Below are positions 46,305 through 55,055 of a stretch of 64,000 bases of DNA, in pieces; positions within the stretch are counted from its first letter, which is position 1, and every line of letters starts with the position of its first letter. Origin of the DNA: Acidobacteriota bacterium (GTDB lineage: Bacteria; Acidobacteriota; Terriglobia; Terriglobales; Acidobacteriaceae). The translations under genes were made by a program, and so were the position numbers. The notes beneath the pieces were generated by a model, which made no database searches, had not been told where the DNA came from, and worked only from the letters and a program-made list of their open reading frames with translations. The DNA is taken from assembly GCA_021813745.1 (NCBI GenBank), contig JAKAJO010000092.1, positions 62,001-126,000 on the forward strand, in the 5' to 3' direction.

Positions 46305-47918
46305 GTGAGCCCTTTGTCCATCGCAGACTGTCATTCCACCGCCGCTGTGCCCGGCCTGAGCCGGCTCTATCGTGACTTCTGCGAGGGTGCATCTGCAGCC
46401 CGCGGCTATTATGCATCGCTGCCCGGCAGTACGGCCTGGCAGAGACGGCAGGGGGTGGCTCCATGTTTGCCCGGCATGGTGGACCTGCTCACGGCGCAGA
46501 ATCCTTCTGACGGAATGGCAGCGCCATTGGAGGCACTGCGCGCGGGCGCAGGCGTGGTCGTCACGGGGCAACAGGTGGGGTTGTTCGGCGGGCCGCTCTT
46601 CACGCCCTTCAAGGCAGCAACGGCCGTGGCGCGCGCACGACAGGCGACTGCTGCGGGTCATCCGCATGTGGCCATCTTCTGGCTGGCCAGCGAAGATCAT
46701 GACTTTGCAGAGATCAACCACGTTCGCTTTCCCGCCCGGCGCGAGCTGCGCATGCTCACCTACGCCGGCGCGCCCGAGTCGGCAGTTCCTGTCGGCGGCC
46801 TGGTATTGGATGACCGCATTCTGCCTCTCGTCGAACAGGCGTGGGAGCTGGTGGGTTACTCCGATGCCATGGAAGCGCTGGCCGCAGCCTATGTGCCGGG
46901 CAAAACCTTTGCCCAGGCCTTCCGCGAGTTCTATGCCCGGATCTTTGCTGCGCAGGGGCTTCTCGTCCTCGATGCGAGCGGCCGCGAGGCGCACCGTCTT
47001 GGCGCACCGGTGCTGCGCATGGCCATCGAGCGCGCTGACGAGTTTCACGCTGCGCTGGCCGAGCGGAACAATGCCCTGCAGGCGGCTGGTTATCACATGC
47101 AGGTTGCCGTGGGCGCGGACGCAAGCCTGCTCTTCCTGATCGATGAAAAGACTGGCGCGCGCATGGCGCTCAAGCGCAAGCGCCCCAGCGCAACGGAAGC
47201 GCAGGGTCTGTGGCAGGCAGGGCGCACAACCTTTTCGTCCGCTGACCTTCTCGGCATTCTTGATGCCCAACCGGAGCGCATCTCCCCGTCCGCGCTGTTG
47301 CGGCCGGTTTTTCAGGATCTTCTCCTGGGCACCTCGCTTACCATCGGCGGACCAGCCGAGATTGCCTACTTCGCGCAGTCGGCTGTGTTGTTTGAGCGCA
47401 TCCTGGGTCGGCTGACTCCCGCTGAGCCGCGCTTCTCCGCCACGCTCATCGAGCCGGCCATCGGCGAGCTGCTGCGCACGCACGAACTGTCACTGGAGCA
47501 GATCTTTGCTGAGACACCAGACTCTCTCGCTCAGCGCCTCGCCGCTCGCGCCATGCCCGTGGAAGGGAAGCGCAAGCTGGCCGCCACAGGCAATGCGCTC
47601 GATGCCGAGCTGGGAGCGCTGCTTGATTGGATGCGTGCGCTGGACGCGGGCCTGGGCCGCTCGGCCGAAACCGCAGCCAGCAAGATGCGTTACCAGATGA
47701 ATCGTTTGCGCCGCCTCGCCGCAAACTTCGAGTTGCAGCGCGAGGCGTCCCTGGCGCGCCACGCCGAGGCAATCTGCCTGTCGCTTCACCCCGGCGGACT
47801 TCAGGAGCGCCAGCACGGCGCAGCCTTCTATCTGGGCCGCTACGGGTTGGATCTGGTGGAGCGCATCACGCAGGCCGCCATGAGCGATTGCACAGGACAT
47901 ACCGCGCTCTGGTTATAA
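46305..47918 (+). CDS. bshC: Putative cysteine ligase BshC (bacillithiol synthesis)
   Basis: Thought to add cysteine to glucosaminyl-malate in the last step of bacillithiol synthesis. It has 537 residues, the usual size. Family features include VVTGQQVGLFGGPLFTPFKA near residue 86, HPHVAIFWLASEDHDFAEIN near 118, and the long helical C-terminal coiled coil. A GTG start follows GGAAG. The other bacillithiol genes (bshA, bshB) are not in this window. The adjacent NUDIX gene is divergent. Confidence 0.93.
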   Translation: MSPLSIADCHSTAAVPGLSRLYRDFCEGASAARGYYASLPGSTAWQRRQGVAPCLPGMVDLLTAQNPSDGMAAPLEALRAGAGVVVTGQQVGLFGGPLFTPFKAATAVARARQATAAGHPHVAIFWLASEDHDFAEINHVRFPARRELRMLTYAGAPESAVPVGGLVLDDRILPLVEQAWELVGYSDAMEALAAAYVPGKTFAQAFREFYARIFAAQGLLVLDASGREAHRLGAPVLRMAIERADEFHAALAERNNALQAAGYHMQVAVGADASLLFLIDEKTGARMALKRKRPSATEAQGLWQAGRTTFSSADLLGILDAQPERISPSALLRPVFQDLLLGTSLTIGGPAEIAYFAQSAVLFERILGRLTPAEPRFSATLIEPAIGELLRTHELSLEQIFAETPDSLAQRLAARAMPVEGKRKLAATGNALDAELGALLDWMRALDAGLGRSAETAASKMRYQMNRLRRLAANFELQREASLARHAEAICLSLHPGGLQERQHGAAFYLGRYGLDLVERITQAAMSDCTGHTALWL

Positions 47919-47919
47919 T
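47914..47919 (+). promoter_or_regulatory. Possible -10 element of the esterase gene
   Basis: A perfect TATAAT lies 7 bases before the ATG at 47927, at the very end of bshC. The best -35 (TTGCAC, 47888-47893) is 20 bases away, longer than ideal. Transcription would begin at or next to the start codon. Confidence 0.3.
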
Positions 47920-47926
47920 CCTCGCC

Positions 47927-48895
47927 ATGCGTGCGAGAACTCTGCTGACAAGAAGCCTATTCATCCTTCTGGCGGCCAGCCTGCTGCCAATCTTCTCCCT
48001 GGCCCAACCACAAGACCCATGCGCCGTGCCCGGCAATGACAACGCCTACCTCGGGATTCAAACAGTTCGTCTCTGGCCCGGTGACGCTCCGCAAGCCAAG
48101 GGCAAGACGTGCAACGACATTCCTGCACTGACCATCTTTGAGCCGCAGCCGGGACATGCCAATGGCTCGGCCGTTGTCATCTTCCCCGGCGGCGCCTATG
48201 CGCACCTTGCAGCAAACCTTGAAGGCGGTCAGGTGGCCGAGTGGTTCACCGCACGCGGCTTTCACGCCTTTGTGCTGAGTTATCGTCTCAGCTCAAACGG
48301 CTATCTGTTGCCGGTGCCGCTCATCGACGCACGCCGGGCCATCCAGACCGTACGCGCCCGGGCCGCCGACTACCAGATCAATCCCCATCGCATCGTTGTC
48401 ATCGGATTCTCAGCGGGCGGGCATCTTGCTGCGCTCGCTTCCACGCAATTCATTCCGGGCAATCCCGATGCTGAGGATCCCATCGACCGCGTCTCCAGCC
48501 GGCCGGATTTCACGGTGCTTGGCTATCCGTGGATTGGCGCCATCTCGTCGGATACGTCGCACCTGAGCTACTGCAAGCTCTTCAACGTAATGGATCAGTG
48601 CGAATCGCTGCGCAAAGCCTTCTCACCCGATCTTTACGTCACCAAGGACACGCCGCCGACCTTTTGGTATCACACGTTCAATGACAATACGGTGCCCGTG
48701 GAGCAGGGCTTGCGCTACTACGAAGCGCTAGTCAAGGCGGGCGTTCCGGCCGAGGCGCACATCTTCGAAAAAGGCCCGCACGGCACCGGGTTCGGCTCGG
48801 GCGATGCCGCGCTTGACCAGTGGCCGGGACTGCTTGAAACTTGGCTGCGCGCCAACGGCCTGCTCACGCGTGACGCGGCCGCAACCGCGCGGTAA
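47927..48895 (+). CDS. Secreted alpha/beta hydrolase (esterase)
   Basis: A 322-residue exported hydrolase. A signal peptide (LFILLAASLLPIFSLAQ) is at residues 11-27. The nucleophile is S162 in IGFSAGGHLAAL (GxSxG), and FPGGAYAHLA (residues 86-95) forms an HGG-like oxyanion region. A late Asp (FNDNTVPVEQ) and His (EKGPHGTGFG) complete the triad. The arrangement resembles carbohydrate esterases and BD-FAE-type feruloyl/acetyl-xylan esterases, but the substrate is not certain. There is no ribosome site; a TATAAT sits 7 bases before the ATG. Confidence 0.85.
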   Translation: MRARTLLTRSLFILLAASLLPIFSLAQPQDPCAVPGNDNAYLGIQTVRLWPGDAPQAKGKTCNDIPALTIFEPQPGHANGSAVVIFPGGAYAHLAANLEGGQVAEWFTARGFHAFVLSYRLSSNGYLLPVPLIDARRAIQTVRARAADYQINPHRIVVIGFSAGGHLAALASTQFIPGNPDAEDPIDRVSSRPDFTVLGYPWIGAISSDTSHLSYCKLFNVMDQCESLRKAFSPDLYVTKDTPPTFWYHTFNDNTVPVEQGLRYYEALVKAGVPAEAHIFEKGPHGTGFGSGDAALDQWPGLLETWLRANGLLTRDAAATAR

Positions 48896-48901
48896 GGGAA
48901 A

Positions 48902-48932
48902 GATGCGCGGCTCAGCGTATTTGCCGCGCATC
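48902..48932. terminator. Hairpin between convergent genes
   Basis: GATGCGCGGC (48902-48911) and GCCGCGCATC (48923-48932) form a perfect 10-base stem with an 11-base loop, directly after the esterase stop and before the convergent Spy-like gene. No T tract follows. Confidence 0.5.
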
Positions 48933-48939
48933 GACTGCG

Positions 48940-49383
48940 CTACTGCTGCGGCGCGCCATCCTGCGACGGAGGTGGCGTGTTCATCCGGTTCCAGCGCCGA
49001 TGCTCCATCTGCTGGAAGACCTGTTTCTGCTGGTCGTTCAGCACGGCCATTATGCGATTGTGCGTATCCAGATGAACCGCCCGCATCTGCTGGCGCGCTT
49101 CGCCCTGCGTGAGCGACTGATTCTGGAAGATCGCTGCCATCTTCTGCTGCCGCTCTTCCAGAATCGGCTTGATCTGCGCGCGCTGATCATCCGTCAGATT
49201 CAGCCTGCGCGTCATCCGGTCCAGTTGCCGCGCGGGGTCGATGCCTCTGCCGCGCATTCCCGGCGCGCCCTGCTGCTGCGGCGGGGGCGGCGGCGCCGCC
49301 GAGTTGTCCTGTGCCTGCGCCATTGCACCCGCCCCAAAGAGGAGTGCGGTGCCGAGAGCAAGCGCCAAATACTTTGTGTCCAT
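48940..49383 (-). CDS. Spy/CpxP-like LTXXQ-motif periplasmic protein
   Basis: A 147-residue exported protein. It has a signal peptide (MDTKYLALALGTALLFGAGAMAQAQ), a Pro/Gln-rich stretch, and a helical domain starting LNLTDDQRAQIKPILEERQQ, the LTxxQ motif. The C-terminus repeats the pattern as LNDQQKQVFQQM. Proteins of this type act as periplasmic chaperones or stress sensors; the client is unknown. ATG 49383 follows a GGAG-type site. It is on the minus strand downstream of the second esterase. Confidence 0.85.
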   Translation of the reverse strand: MDTKYLALALGTALLFGAGAMAQAQDNSAAPPPPPQQQGAPGMRGRGIDPARQLDRMTRRLNLTDDQRAQIKPILEERQQKMAAIFQNQSLTQGEARQQMRAVHLDTHNRIMAVLNDQQKQVFQQMEHRRWNRMNTPPPSQDGAPQQ

Positions 49384-49487
49384 GGTGGGGTTCTCCTTTA
49401 CGCCTCGATAGACGCAAAGAAGCGGCAGGAGGTTGAGGCATTGTTTGAAGGGATCACTCTTTCGCGCAGGCCGAGCGCACGTCCTTG

Positions 49488-50639
49488 CTACGGTGCAGGT
49501 TGTCCGTGCTGCGCCGCTTTTGTCCCGTAGCCCTGCCACACATATTCGAGCGCCTCGGGCAGCGTCTGCATCTTCACCGAGCGGTCTACGTGCCCCGCGT
49601 TTTCCGCAAACACAAACTGGTAGGGATAACCCTTCGCAGCAAGAACGCGCGCCATGTTTTCATTCGCCACCACCCAGTCGTGCATTCCGTCACGCATGTC
49701 ATTCGGGTTGTACAGGTCGCGATCACCCACCTCCATCCAGATGCGCAGGGGTTTTACCGGAGTATCCGCGATCAGGTGCTCGTGAAACTCCCACGCGCCA
49801 TGCGGTGTCTGCGGATTCGGCGGCCACTGCTGATTGACATAGGTGCCCGAATACGTCAGCACGCGGTGATACCACTCTGGGTGATACCACGCCATAATCA
49901 GCGCGCACGAGCCGCCGGAGCTGCCGCCCATTGTGGCGCGTCCATCCGGGTCGTGCGTCAGCCGCACACGCGCCTTGGCTTCCACCAGCGGCAGCATTTC
50001 GTGCTCCACAAACTCCGCGTAGCGGCCCGACATTGTGTCGTACTCCAGGCCGCGCTCGCTGCCTTGCGCATCGCCGCTGCCATTGCCGATGGAGATCGCA
50101 ATCATCACCGGCACGCGATGCTCGGCGATCAGGTTATCGAGCGCAGTAAAGAGCATGCGATCCGGCCCATCTGCACCCACGATGAAGGGTGCCTCTGTGC
50201 CGGGCACGTACTGCTGCGGCACATACACGGCGACATGCCGCGTGTACGGCGCGGCGTGGCTCGTGGTCACGATCAGCTTCGCCGGATCCTTCGGGTCCGG
50301 CGTGCCAAAGGTGCCGGGATCGCGCGCGATGCCCGGATAGTATCTGCTGTCCGCTGAGTGCATTGTGAACTCAATCACCTTGCCCTGCGGCACGCCGGCA
50401 CGAACAAGCATCTCCGGCGCGGCTGGATGGGTGGGCCCAAGGATGAAGTTGCCGTTCCGGTTCGCTGGTGGCACCGCGCCATCTGCAAGTTGCGTGGCGG
50501 CTACGTAGCCGGGCGTGAACGGGCTGCGCGTTGGTGGCGTGGGACGGAGAGCAGCTTGCGCGACGGAAGCATTCGCAAATCCCGCGACAGCAAGTGCGAG
50601 CATGAAAGACGCAGCATGAAGCAGGCGCGGAAGTCGCAT
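49488..50639 (-). CDS. Secreted enterochelin-esterase-like alpha/beta hydrolase
   Basis: A 383-residue exported esterase of the Fes/esterase-D fold. A signal peptide (LLHAASFMLALAVAGFANASVAQA) is at residues 6-29. The nucleophile is S241 in MGGSSGGSCALIMAW, preceded by RYAEFVEHEMLPLVE, which is typical of the family. Asp (WMEVGDRDLYNP) and His (AENAGHVDRS) positions follow. The substrate could be a siderophore or a feruloyl-type ester. It is in the same orientation as the Spy-like gene, 104 bases upstream of it. Confidence 0.87.
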   Translation of the reverse strand: MRLPRLLHAASFMLALAVAGFANASVAQAALRPTPPTRSPFTPGYVAATQLADGAVPPANRNGNFILGPTHPAAPEMLVRAGVPQGKVIEFTMHSADSRYYPGIARDPGTFGTPDPKDPAKLIVTTSHAAPYTRHVAVYVPQQYVPGTEAPFIVGADGPDRMLFTALDNLIAEHRVPVMIAISIGNGSGDAQGSERGLEYDTMSGRYAEFVEHEMLPLVEAKARVRLTHDPDGRATMGGSSGGSCALIMAWYHPEWYHRVLTYSGTYVNQQWPPNPQTPHGAWEFHEHLIADTPVKPLRIWMEVGDRDLYNPNDMRDGMHDWVVANENMARVLAAKGYPYQFVFAENAGHVDRSVKMQTLPEALEYVWQGYGTKAAQHGQPAP

Positions 50640-50893
50640 CGTGAGGAAGGCCTTTCGTCAACAAGACGCAGCGCGCAGCGGAACTCCGACGTGCGCGAGC
50701 GTCTCGATTGTAGAGCAACCAACGGGGATGCGAAAGAATCTCCAGGCATCGCGTACGCGATGCAAGATGCGCGAATCGCGTTGTATTGACGTAACTTCCG
50801 GCACCCTGACGCTCTTTTTCGCGTGGGACGCAACAACGCCGCAGATATAATCAACAGAAGTACGTTTCATTACTCTCCGGAGGTTGCAGTTGC

Positions 50894-51304
50894 ATGCACT
50901 CTGATTTGAAGCAGTTTGCGCGGTCTATCGCGGCCGCGGCACTTGTGGCGATTTTTGCCATCCCCAACAACGCAGTTGCACAGGCCGCCAATCACCTGGT
51001 CAGCCCCTCTGATCTCGCAAAGGCCACCGTCGATGTATCGCAGCAAAGACAGCAGAACATCGACGCCCTGAACCAGTTTTTCTCTTCTTCCAAGGCGCAG
51101 CAGGCTCTTGAGTCTGCCCACATGAACCCACAGCAGGTCAAGAAGGCAGTATCCGGCCTGAGCGATGAAGAACTCGCCCAGCTGGCTGCCCGTGCGAACA
51201 AGGCCCAGGCAGACTTTGCCGCAGGCAATATCACGGACCACGACCTGCTGATTATCCTCATCTGCATTGCTGCCCTTCTGCTGATCATCGTTGCCGTGCA
51301 CTAA
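50894..51304 (+). CDS. PA2779-like exported protein with C-terminal membrane span
   Basis: A 136-residue protein with an N-terminal signal (ARSIAAAALVAIFAIPNNAV, cleavage near AVAQA) and a C-terminal hydrophobic span LLIILICIAALLLIIVAV. The middle is a helical amphipathic region (DVSQQRQQNIDALNQFF, LSDEELAQLAARANKAQ). The layout resembles PA2779-family proteins, usually encoded beside PA2778-type cysteine peptidases, as here. A strong CCGGAGG ribosome site lies 10 bases before the ATG and a TATAAT is at 50846-50851. The function is unknown; a role as partner or substrate of the peptidase is inferred. Confidence 0.78.
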   Translation: MHSDLKQFARSIAAAALVAIFAIPNNAVAQAANHLVSPSDLAKATVDVSQQRQQNIDALNQFFSSSKAQQALESAHMNPQQVKKAVSGLSDEELAQLAARANKAQADFAAGNITDHDLLIILICIAALLLIIVAVH

Positions 51305-51317
51305 AGAGCGGGGCCGC

Positions 51318-51872
51318 ATGCCGCGCAGCTTCTTCAGGAACCTGATTCTGATGCTCAGCTGTTGGGCTGCGGCCTGCGCTCTGGCGCAGTCCAGTTCGTG
51401 GCTTGACGTTCCATTCGTCAAGCAACAGAAAGACGGCTGCGGCGCCGCCGTCATCTCGATGGTGATGCAGTACTGGCAGCACCAGCAGGGAATCCCCGCC
51501 TCGCCGGAGGCCAGTCCCGAGACCATTCTCAACGCTTTGTACTTGCCGTCCGCGCATGGCATTTACGCCTCTGCGATGGAGCGCTATTTTCAGCAGAATG
51601 GATTTCGCACCTTTGCCTTTCCGGGCCAGTGGGATGACTTTGCGCGCGAACTTGCCAAAGGCCGCCCGCTGATTGCCGCTCTCAAACCCGACGCCAGCGG
51701 CTCGCTCCATTATGTCGTCGTGGCTGGTGTGGATACCCAGCGGCAACTGGTCCTGCTCAACGATCCTGCGCGGCGCAAGCTGCTCCAGGAAGATCGCGTC
51801 ACCTTTGAGCAGGAATGGAAGGTCACCCACAATTGGACGCTGCTGGTTGTGCCGCAACCGGCAACGCATTGA
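51318..51872 (+). CDS. C39-like (PA2778-type) cysteine peptidase
   Basis: A 184-residue exported papain-fold peptidase of the C39 type. A signal or lipoprotein-like N-terminus (FFRNLILMLSCWAAACALAQ) is present. The catalytic cysteine is C41 in QKDGCGAAVISMVM. The histidine is H131 in SLHYVVVAG and D149 is in LLNDPA. C39 enzymes cleave leader peptides after double-glycine sites, but this is a free domain, not fused to an ABC exporter. Unlike PA2778 it lacks TPR repeats, which occur in the next gene. ATG 51318 is 13 bases after the previous stop. Confidence 0.85.
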   Translation: MPRSFFRNLILMLSCWAAACALAQSSSWLDVPFVKQQKDGCGAAVISMVMQYWQHQQGIPASPEASPETILNALYLPSAHGIYASAMERYFQQNGFRTFAFPGQWDDFARELAKGRPLIAALKPDASGSLHYVVVAGVDTQRQLVLLNDPARRKLLQEDRVTFEQEWKVTHNWTLLVVPQPATH

Positions 51873-51924
51873 AACCTTGCACCGTACGCTGACCATGCCC
51901 GTCTGTATCTTGCGCGCGAATACG

Positions 51925-53616
51925 ATGCTGCACCGCATCGCAAGGGGCTTGTCTCTTGCGTCCGGTCTTCTTGCGCCGTGCCTCCTTGCCCAGATACCAA
52001 CCAACGATCAGTTGCAGCAGTGGATCAACGCGCAACAGTGGCAGCAGATCATCGACAGCCTCAGCAAAGTTCCGCAGCGCAGCGCAGAGATGGAGTTTGA
52101 CTACGGTACGGCACTCGCGCATCTGCAGCGCTGGCCTGAAGCAACTGCGGCCTTCCAATCCGGCCAGCGGCTCGCACCCCGTGACGCGCGATTTCCCACG
52201 GAACTTGCCGGCATCGCCTTCCAGCAGAAGCACTACGCTCTTGCCGCACAGCGACTGCGCCGCGCGCATCGTCTTGCACCCGGCGACAGCTATGTGAATG
52301 ACTTTCTCGGCACCGTCTATTTTCTCGACGACAACCTGCCCGCTGCTCTCCAGGCGTGGAACCGTGTGGGCAAGCCATCCATCGCTGACGTGCGAGAAGA
52401 ACCACAGCTGCGCGTGCACCCCGCGCTGCTTGATAGCGCGTTTGCCTTTTCACCGGCCGCGACTATGACTCTGCCGCAGTATCTCGACAGCCGGGAGCGG
52501 CTCCGTGCACTCGGCATCTTTTCGCAAGATCAGCTCAATCTGCGCGCGCGCCCGGACGGCCGCTTTGATGCCGTCTTCCGCGCCGAAGAACGCGACGGAT
52601 TTGGCGATACCAGGCTGGAAGCGGCGTTTCTTTTTCTGCGTGGTTTGCCGTTCCAGGAGGTCAATCCTGAGTACGACAATGCGCGGCGCGAGGCCATCAA
52701 CTTTATGTCGATGGTGCGATGGGACGCGCAGAAGCGCCGCATCCTGGCGCAGCTCTCCGGTCCGCTCCACCACTCGGCTTCGCTGCGATACGAGTTCCTG
52801 ACCGACCTGCGCAACGAGAACTGGATTGTGCGTCGGTCCTTCACCGGAACTGCGCCCGCGCTGGCCAGCCTCAATCTAAGGCATGAGTGGCTCACCGCCG
52901 ATGTGGCGAGCTATGCGCGCGACCGCCTCCAATGGAGCGCCGGCGCCGAAATCTCGCACCGCGACTACCGTGCTGTCAGCGCAGGCACGACGCTCACGCC
53001 AGCCATGCTTTCGAGCGGCTACCAGTTGAAGCAGGTCATGCGCATTGCGTCGAATCTTTGGCGCATCCCGGCGCATCGATTCACGCTGCATGCCGAGGGG
53101 GCGGAACAGGTGGCGCGCCTCTGGTCGGCCAGCCCGCAGGCCTTCGCCACCCTGCGCGGCGGTCTCGGCGCACAATGGTTTCCGCAGGCCAAAGGCGGTG
53201 ACTACGAGATGGTGAACTTCCTGCGTGGCGGTCGCACCATCGGCCAGCCGCCGTTCGACGAGCTCTTCATGCTGGGCCTCGAACGCGACAACGACCTGCC
53301 CATGCACGCGCACATCGGCACGCGCGACGGCCGCAAAGGCAGCGCTCCGCTCGGCCGCGACTACCTGCTGGAAAACTGGGAGCTCAACAAAAATCTTTAC
53401 TCCAACGGAATCCTCTCGGTGCAGGCAGGGCCCATTCTCGACATCGGCGCCATCAGCGATCCTGGCACCACGCTCGGTTCGCAGCAATGGCTCTTTGACA
53501 GCGGCGTGCAGGGCAAGCTGCGTGTCTTCGGTGAAGGCGTTGCGCTCTCCTGGGGGCGCGATCTGCGGACCGGCAACAACGCCTGGTACGCCACCATCCT
53601 GCAGCGGGCCTGGTAA
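51925..53616 (+). CDS. TPR protein with probable outer-membrane beta-barrel domain
   Basis: About 563 residues. A signal peptide (MLHRIARGLSLASGLLAPCLLAQ) begins at ATG 51925; ATG 51895 would add 10 residues. TPR-like helices cover about residues 25-150 (GTALAHLQRWPEATAAFQSG, AQRLRRAHRLAPGDSYVND). A long region of alternating polar and aromatic residues follows (LRYEFLTDLRNENWIV, LQWSAGAEISHRDYRAVS) and ends in TILQRAW, the terminal aromatic residue typical of beta-barrels. It lies 52 bases after the peptidase gene in the same direction. It may be an export channel or surface anchor; function unknown. Confidence 0.72.
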   Translation: MLHRIARGLSLASGLLAPCLLAQIPTNDQLQQWINAQQWQQIIDSLSKVPQRSAEMEFDYGTALAHLQRWPEATAAFQSGQRLAPRDARFPTELAGIAFQQKHYALAAQRLRRAHRLAPGDSYVNDFLGTVYFLDDNLPAALQAWNRVGKPSIADVREEPQLRVHPALLDSAFAFSPAATMTLPQYLDSRERLRALGIFSQDQLNLRARPDGRFDAVFRAEERDGFGDTRLEAAFLFLRGLPFQEVNPEYDNARREAINFMSMVRWDAQKRRILAQLSGPLHHSASLRYEFLTDLRNENWIVRRSFTGTAPALASLNLRHEWLTADVASYARDRLQWSAGAEISHRDYRAVSAGTTLTPAMLSSGYQLKQVMRIASNLWRIPAHRFTLHAEGAEQVARLWSASPQAFATLRGGLGAQWFPQAKGGDYEMVNFLRGGRTIGQPPFDELFMLGLERDNDLPMHAHIGTRDGRKGSAPLGRDYLLENWELNKNLYSNGILSVQAGPILDIGAISDPGTTLGSQQWLFDSGVQGKLRVFGEGVALSWGRDLRTGNNAWYATILQRAW

Positions 53617-53717
53617 CGCGCACCGTCCTCCATCTTCAGCCAGCCTTAATGCGGGCGTGGAAGAATACTTCCGCCGGCGCATCCAGCGATCCGCCGAGAT
53701 CCAAATGGAGTTCTTTC

Positions 53718-54764
53718 ATGCACATCCAGCACCGTGTGCGCACTGTGGCGCGGACTTGCTTTGCCACTGCCGTGTTTTGCTTTGTTGCTCTTGCCGCCCA
53801 TCATGCAGGGGCACAGCAGCCTTACCGGATTCTCGATCGCTGGAAGCTGGCCGATTCCGGCTGGTGGGACTACCTAACAGTCGATTCGCCCGCCCATCGG
53901 CTCTATCTCACCCGCGGCGACCATGTGGACGTTCTGGACACCACAAGCGGCAAACTGGTGGGCACCGTCACCGGCCTGCGCGCCACCCACGGAGTGGTCT
54001 TCGATGCCACGCGCAAATTCGGATATGTCACGGATAGCGGCCTCAATGCCGTGGTGAAGTTTGACCTGGCAACGCTCAAAACCGTCGCCACTATTCCCGC
54101 GGGCACCGGCCCCGACGGCGCCGTCTTTGAACCAGTCACGCAGACTGTCTGGGCCTTCAATGGCCGCAGCAGGAACGTCACGGTCATCAGCACCAAAACC
54201 GACAAAGTCGTCGCGACGATTGCTCTTCCCGGCAAACCCGAGTTTCCCGTCGCGGACGGCACCGGGATTGTGTACGACAACATTGAGGACAAGAGCGAGA
54301 TCGTGCGCCTCGATGCCCACAGCCTCAAGATGACGGCGGAATGGGCCGCCGGCTGTGAGTCTCCTTCCGGGCTGGCCTTCGACGTGCCCGGCCATCGTCT
54401 CTTCCCGGTCTGCGACGGGAACAAGATGGCTGTGGTGGACTCGCGCAATGGCAAGGTGCTGGCCACGCCGGCCATCGGCGATGGACCCGATGCTGCGCGT
54501 TGGAGCGCTCAACACAAATTGGCCTTTGCCTCCTGCGGTGAAGGAGTTCTGTCTGTCGTGGATGCCTCCACGCCAGCCTATCCGACAATCGAGAGTCTGA
54601 AGACGCAGCGTGGCGCCCGCACCATGGCCTACGACGCCGCGACCGACCGCATTTACGTCGTGACGGCTGACTTCGGTCCACGGCCGCCTGCGACGGCAGA
54701 CAATCCGCGCCGCTTTCCGCAGATGATTCCGGGTAGCTTCACGGTGATTGTGATCGGCCGGTAA
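53718..54764 (+). CDS. Secreted YncE-like beta-propeller protein
   Basis: A 348-residue exported protein with a signal peptide (TCFATAVFCFVALAAHHAGAQ) and a seven-bladed YncE/YVTN-type beta-propeller. Repeating blade motifs are visible: DHVDVLDTTSGKLVGTVTGL, NAVVKFDLATLKTVATIPAG and NVTVISTKTDKVVATIALPG. YncE-family proteins bind DNA or small ligands in the periplasm and their roles are unclear. ATG 53718 has GGAG 7 bases upstream. It follows the TPR-barrel gene by about 100 bases and ends before a clear terminator, so it may be separate from the cassette. Confidence 0.82.
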   Translation: MHIQHRVRTVARTCFATAVFCFVALAAHHAGAQQPYRILDRWKLADSGWWDYLTVDSPAHRLYLTRGDHVDVLDTTSGKLVGTVTGLRATHGVVFDATRKFGYVTDSGLNAVVKFDLATLKTVATIPAGTGPDGAVFEPVTQTVWAFNGRSRNVTVISTKTDKVVATIALPGKPEFPVADGTGIVYDNIEDKSEIVRLDAHSLKMTAEWAAGCESPSGLAFDVPGHRLFPVCDGNKMAVVDSRNGKVLATPAIGDGPDAARWSAQHKLAFASCGEGVLSVVDASTPAYPTIESLKTQRGARTMAYDAATDRIYVVTADFGPRPPATADNPRRFPQMIPGSFTVIVIGR

Positions 54765-54805
54765 CTCCTACTTCCGCTTGATCTTCGTGGAAATTCACTC
54801 CGCAC

Positions 54806-54845
54806 GATGAGCCCGCAGCGCCGTACCGGCCGTGGGCTCATTTTT
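54806..54845 (+). terminator. Intrinsic terminator after the YncE-like gene
   Basis: ATGAGCCC (54807-54814) pairs with GGGCTCAT (54834-54841), and two further inner pairs are possible. TTTTT at 54841-54845 follows directly. The size and T tract fit a Rho-independent terminator. Confidence 0.75.
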
Positions 54846-54873
54846 GTTGCCATTGTGCCATGCTGGAAGAGAG

Positions 54874-54981
54874 ATGAGACTGCTGCTGGGAATTGTCGCT
54901 GTCTTGGTCCTGGTCGGGTCAGTGGTCGCAGACTACCTCTGGCGCCGATGGATCGAAGAGCGTAAGCGCGACCGCCGATAG
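54874..54981 (+). CDS. Small single-span membrane protein (35 residues)
   Basis: A 35-residue ORF too short for routine calling. GGAAGAGAG lies just before the ATG as a strong ribosome site. Residues 3-21 are a transmembrane helix (LLLGIVAVLVLVGSVVADY), followed by the basic tail LWRRWIEERKRDRR, so the C-terminus should face the cytoplasm. It sits just past the YncE-like gene's terminator and 75 bases ahead of the thioredoxin pair, on the same strand. No family was recognised. Conservation in related genomes would decide whether it is real. Confidence 0.5.
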   Translation: MRLLLGIVAVLVLVGSVVADYLWRRWIEERKRDRR

Positions 54982-55055
54982 GCCGGCGACGGGTCCCCGA
55001 GCAACTTTTGGGCCGCCGCGCCCGTTACAATCAAAAGAAGGGAGTTTCCTCACCC

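Noticed and set aside
49433..50357. Plus-strand ORFs opposite the enterochelin-esterase-like gene
   Set aside because: Arg/His/Ala-rich shadow frames; the minus strand has signal peptide and catalytic motifs.
51673..51924. N-terminal extension of the TPR-barrel protein
   Set aside because: It overlaps the peptidase gene and precedes a clear signal peptide beginning at 51925.
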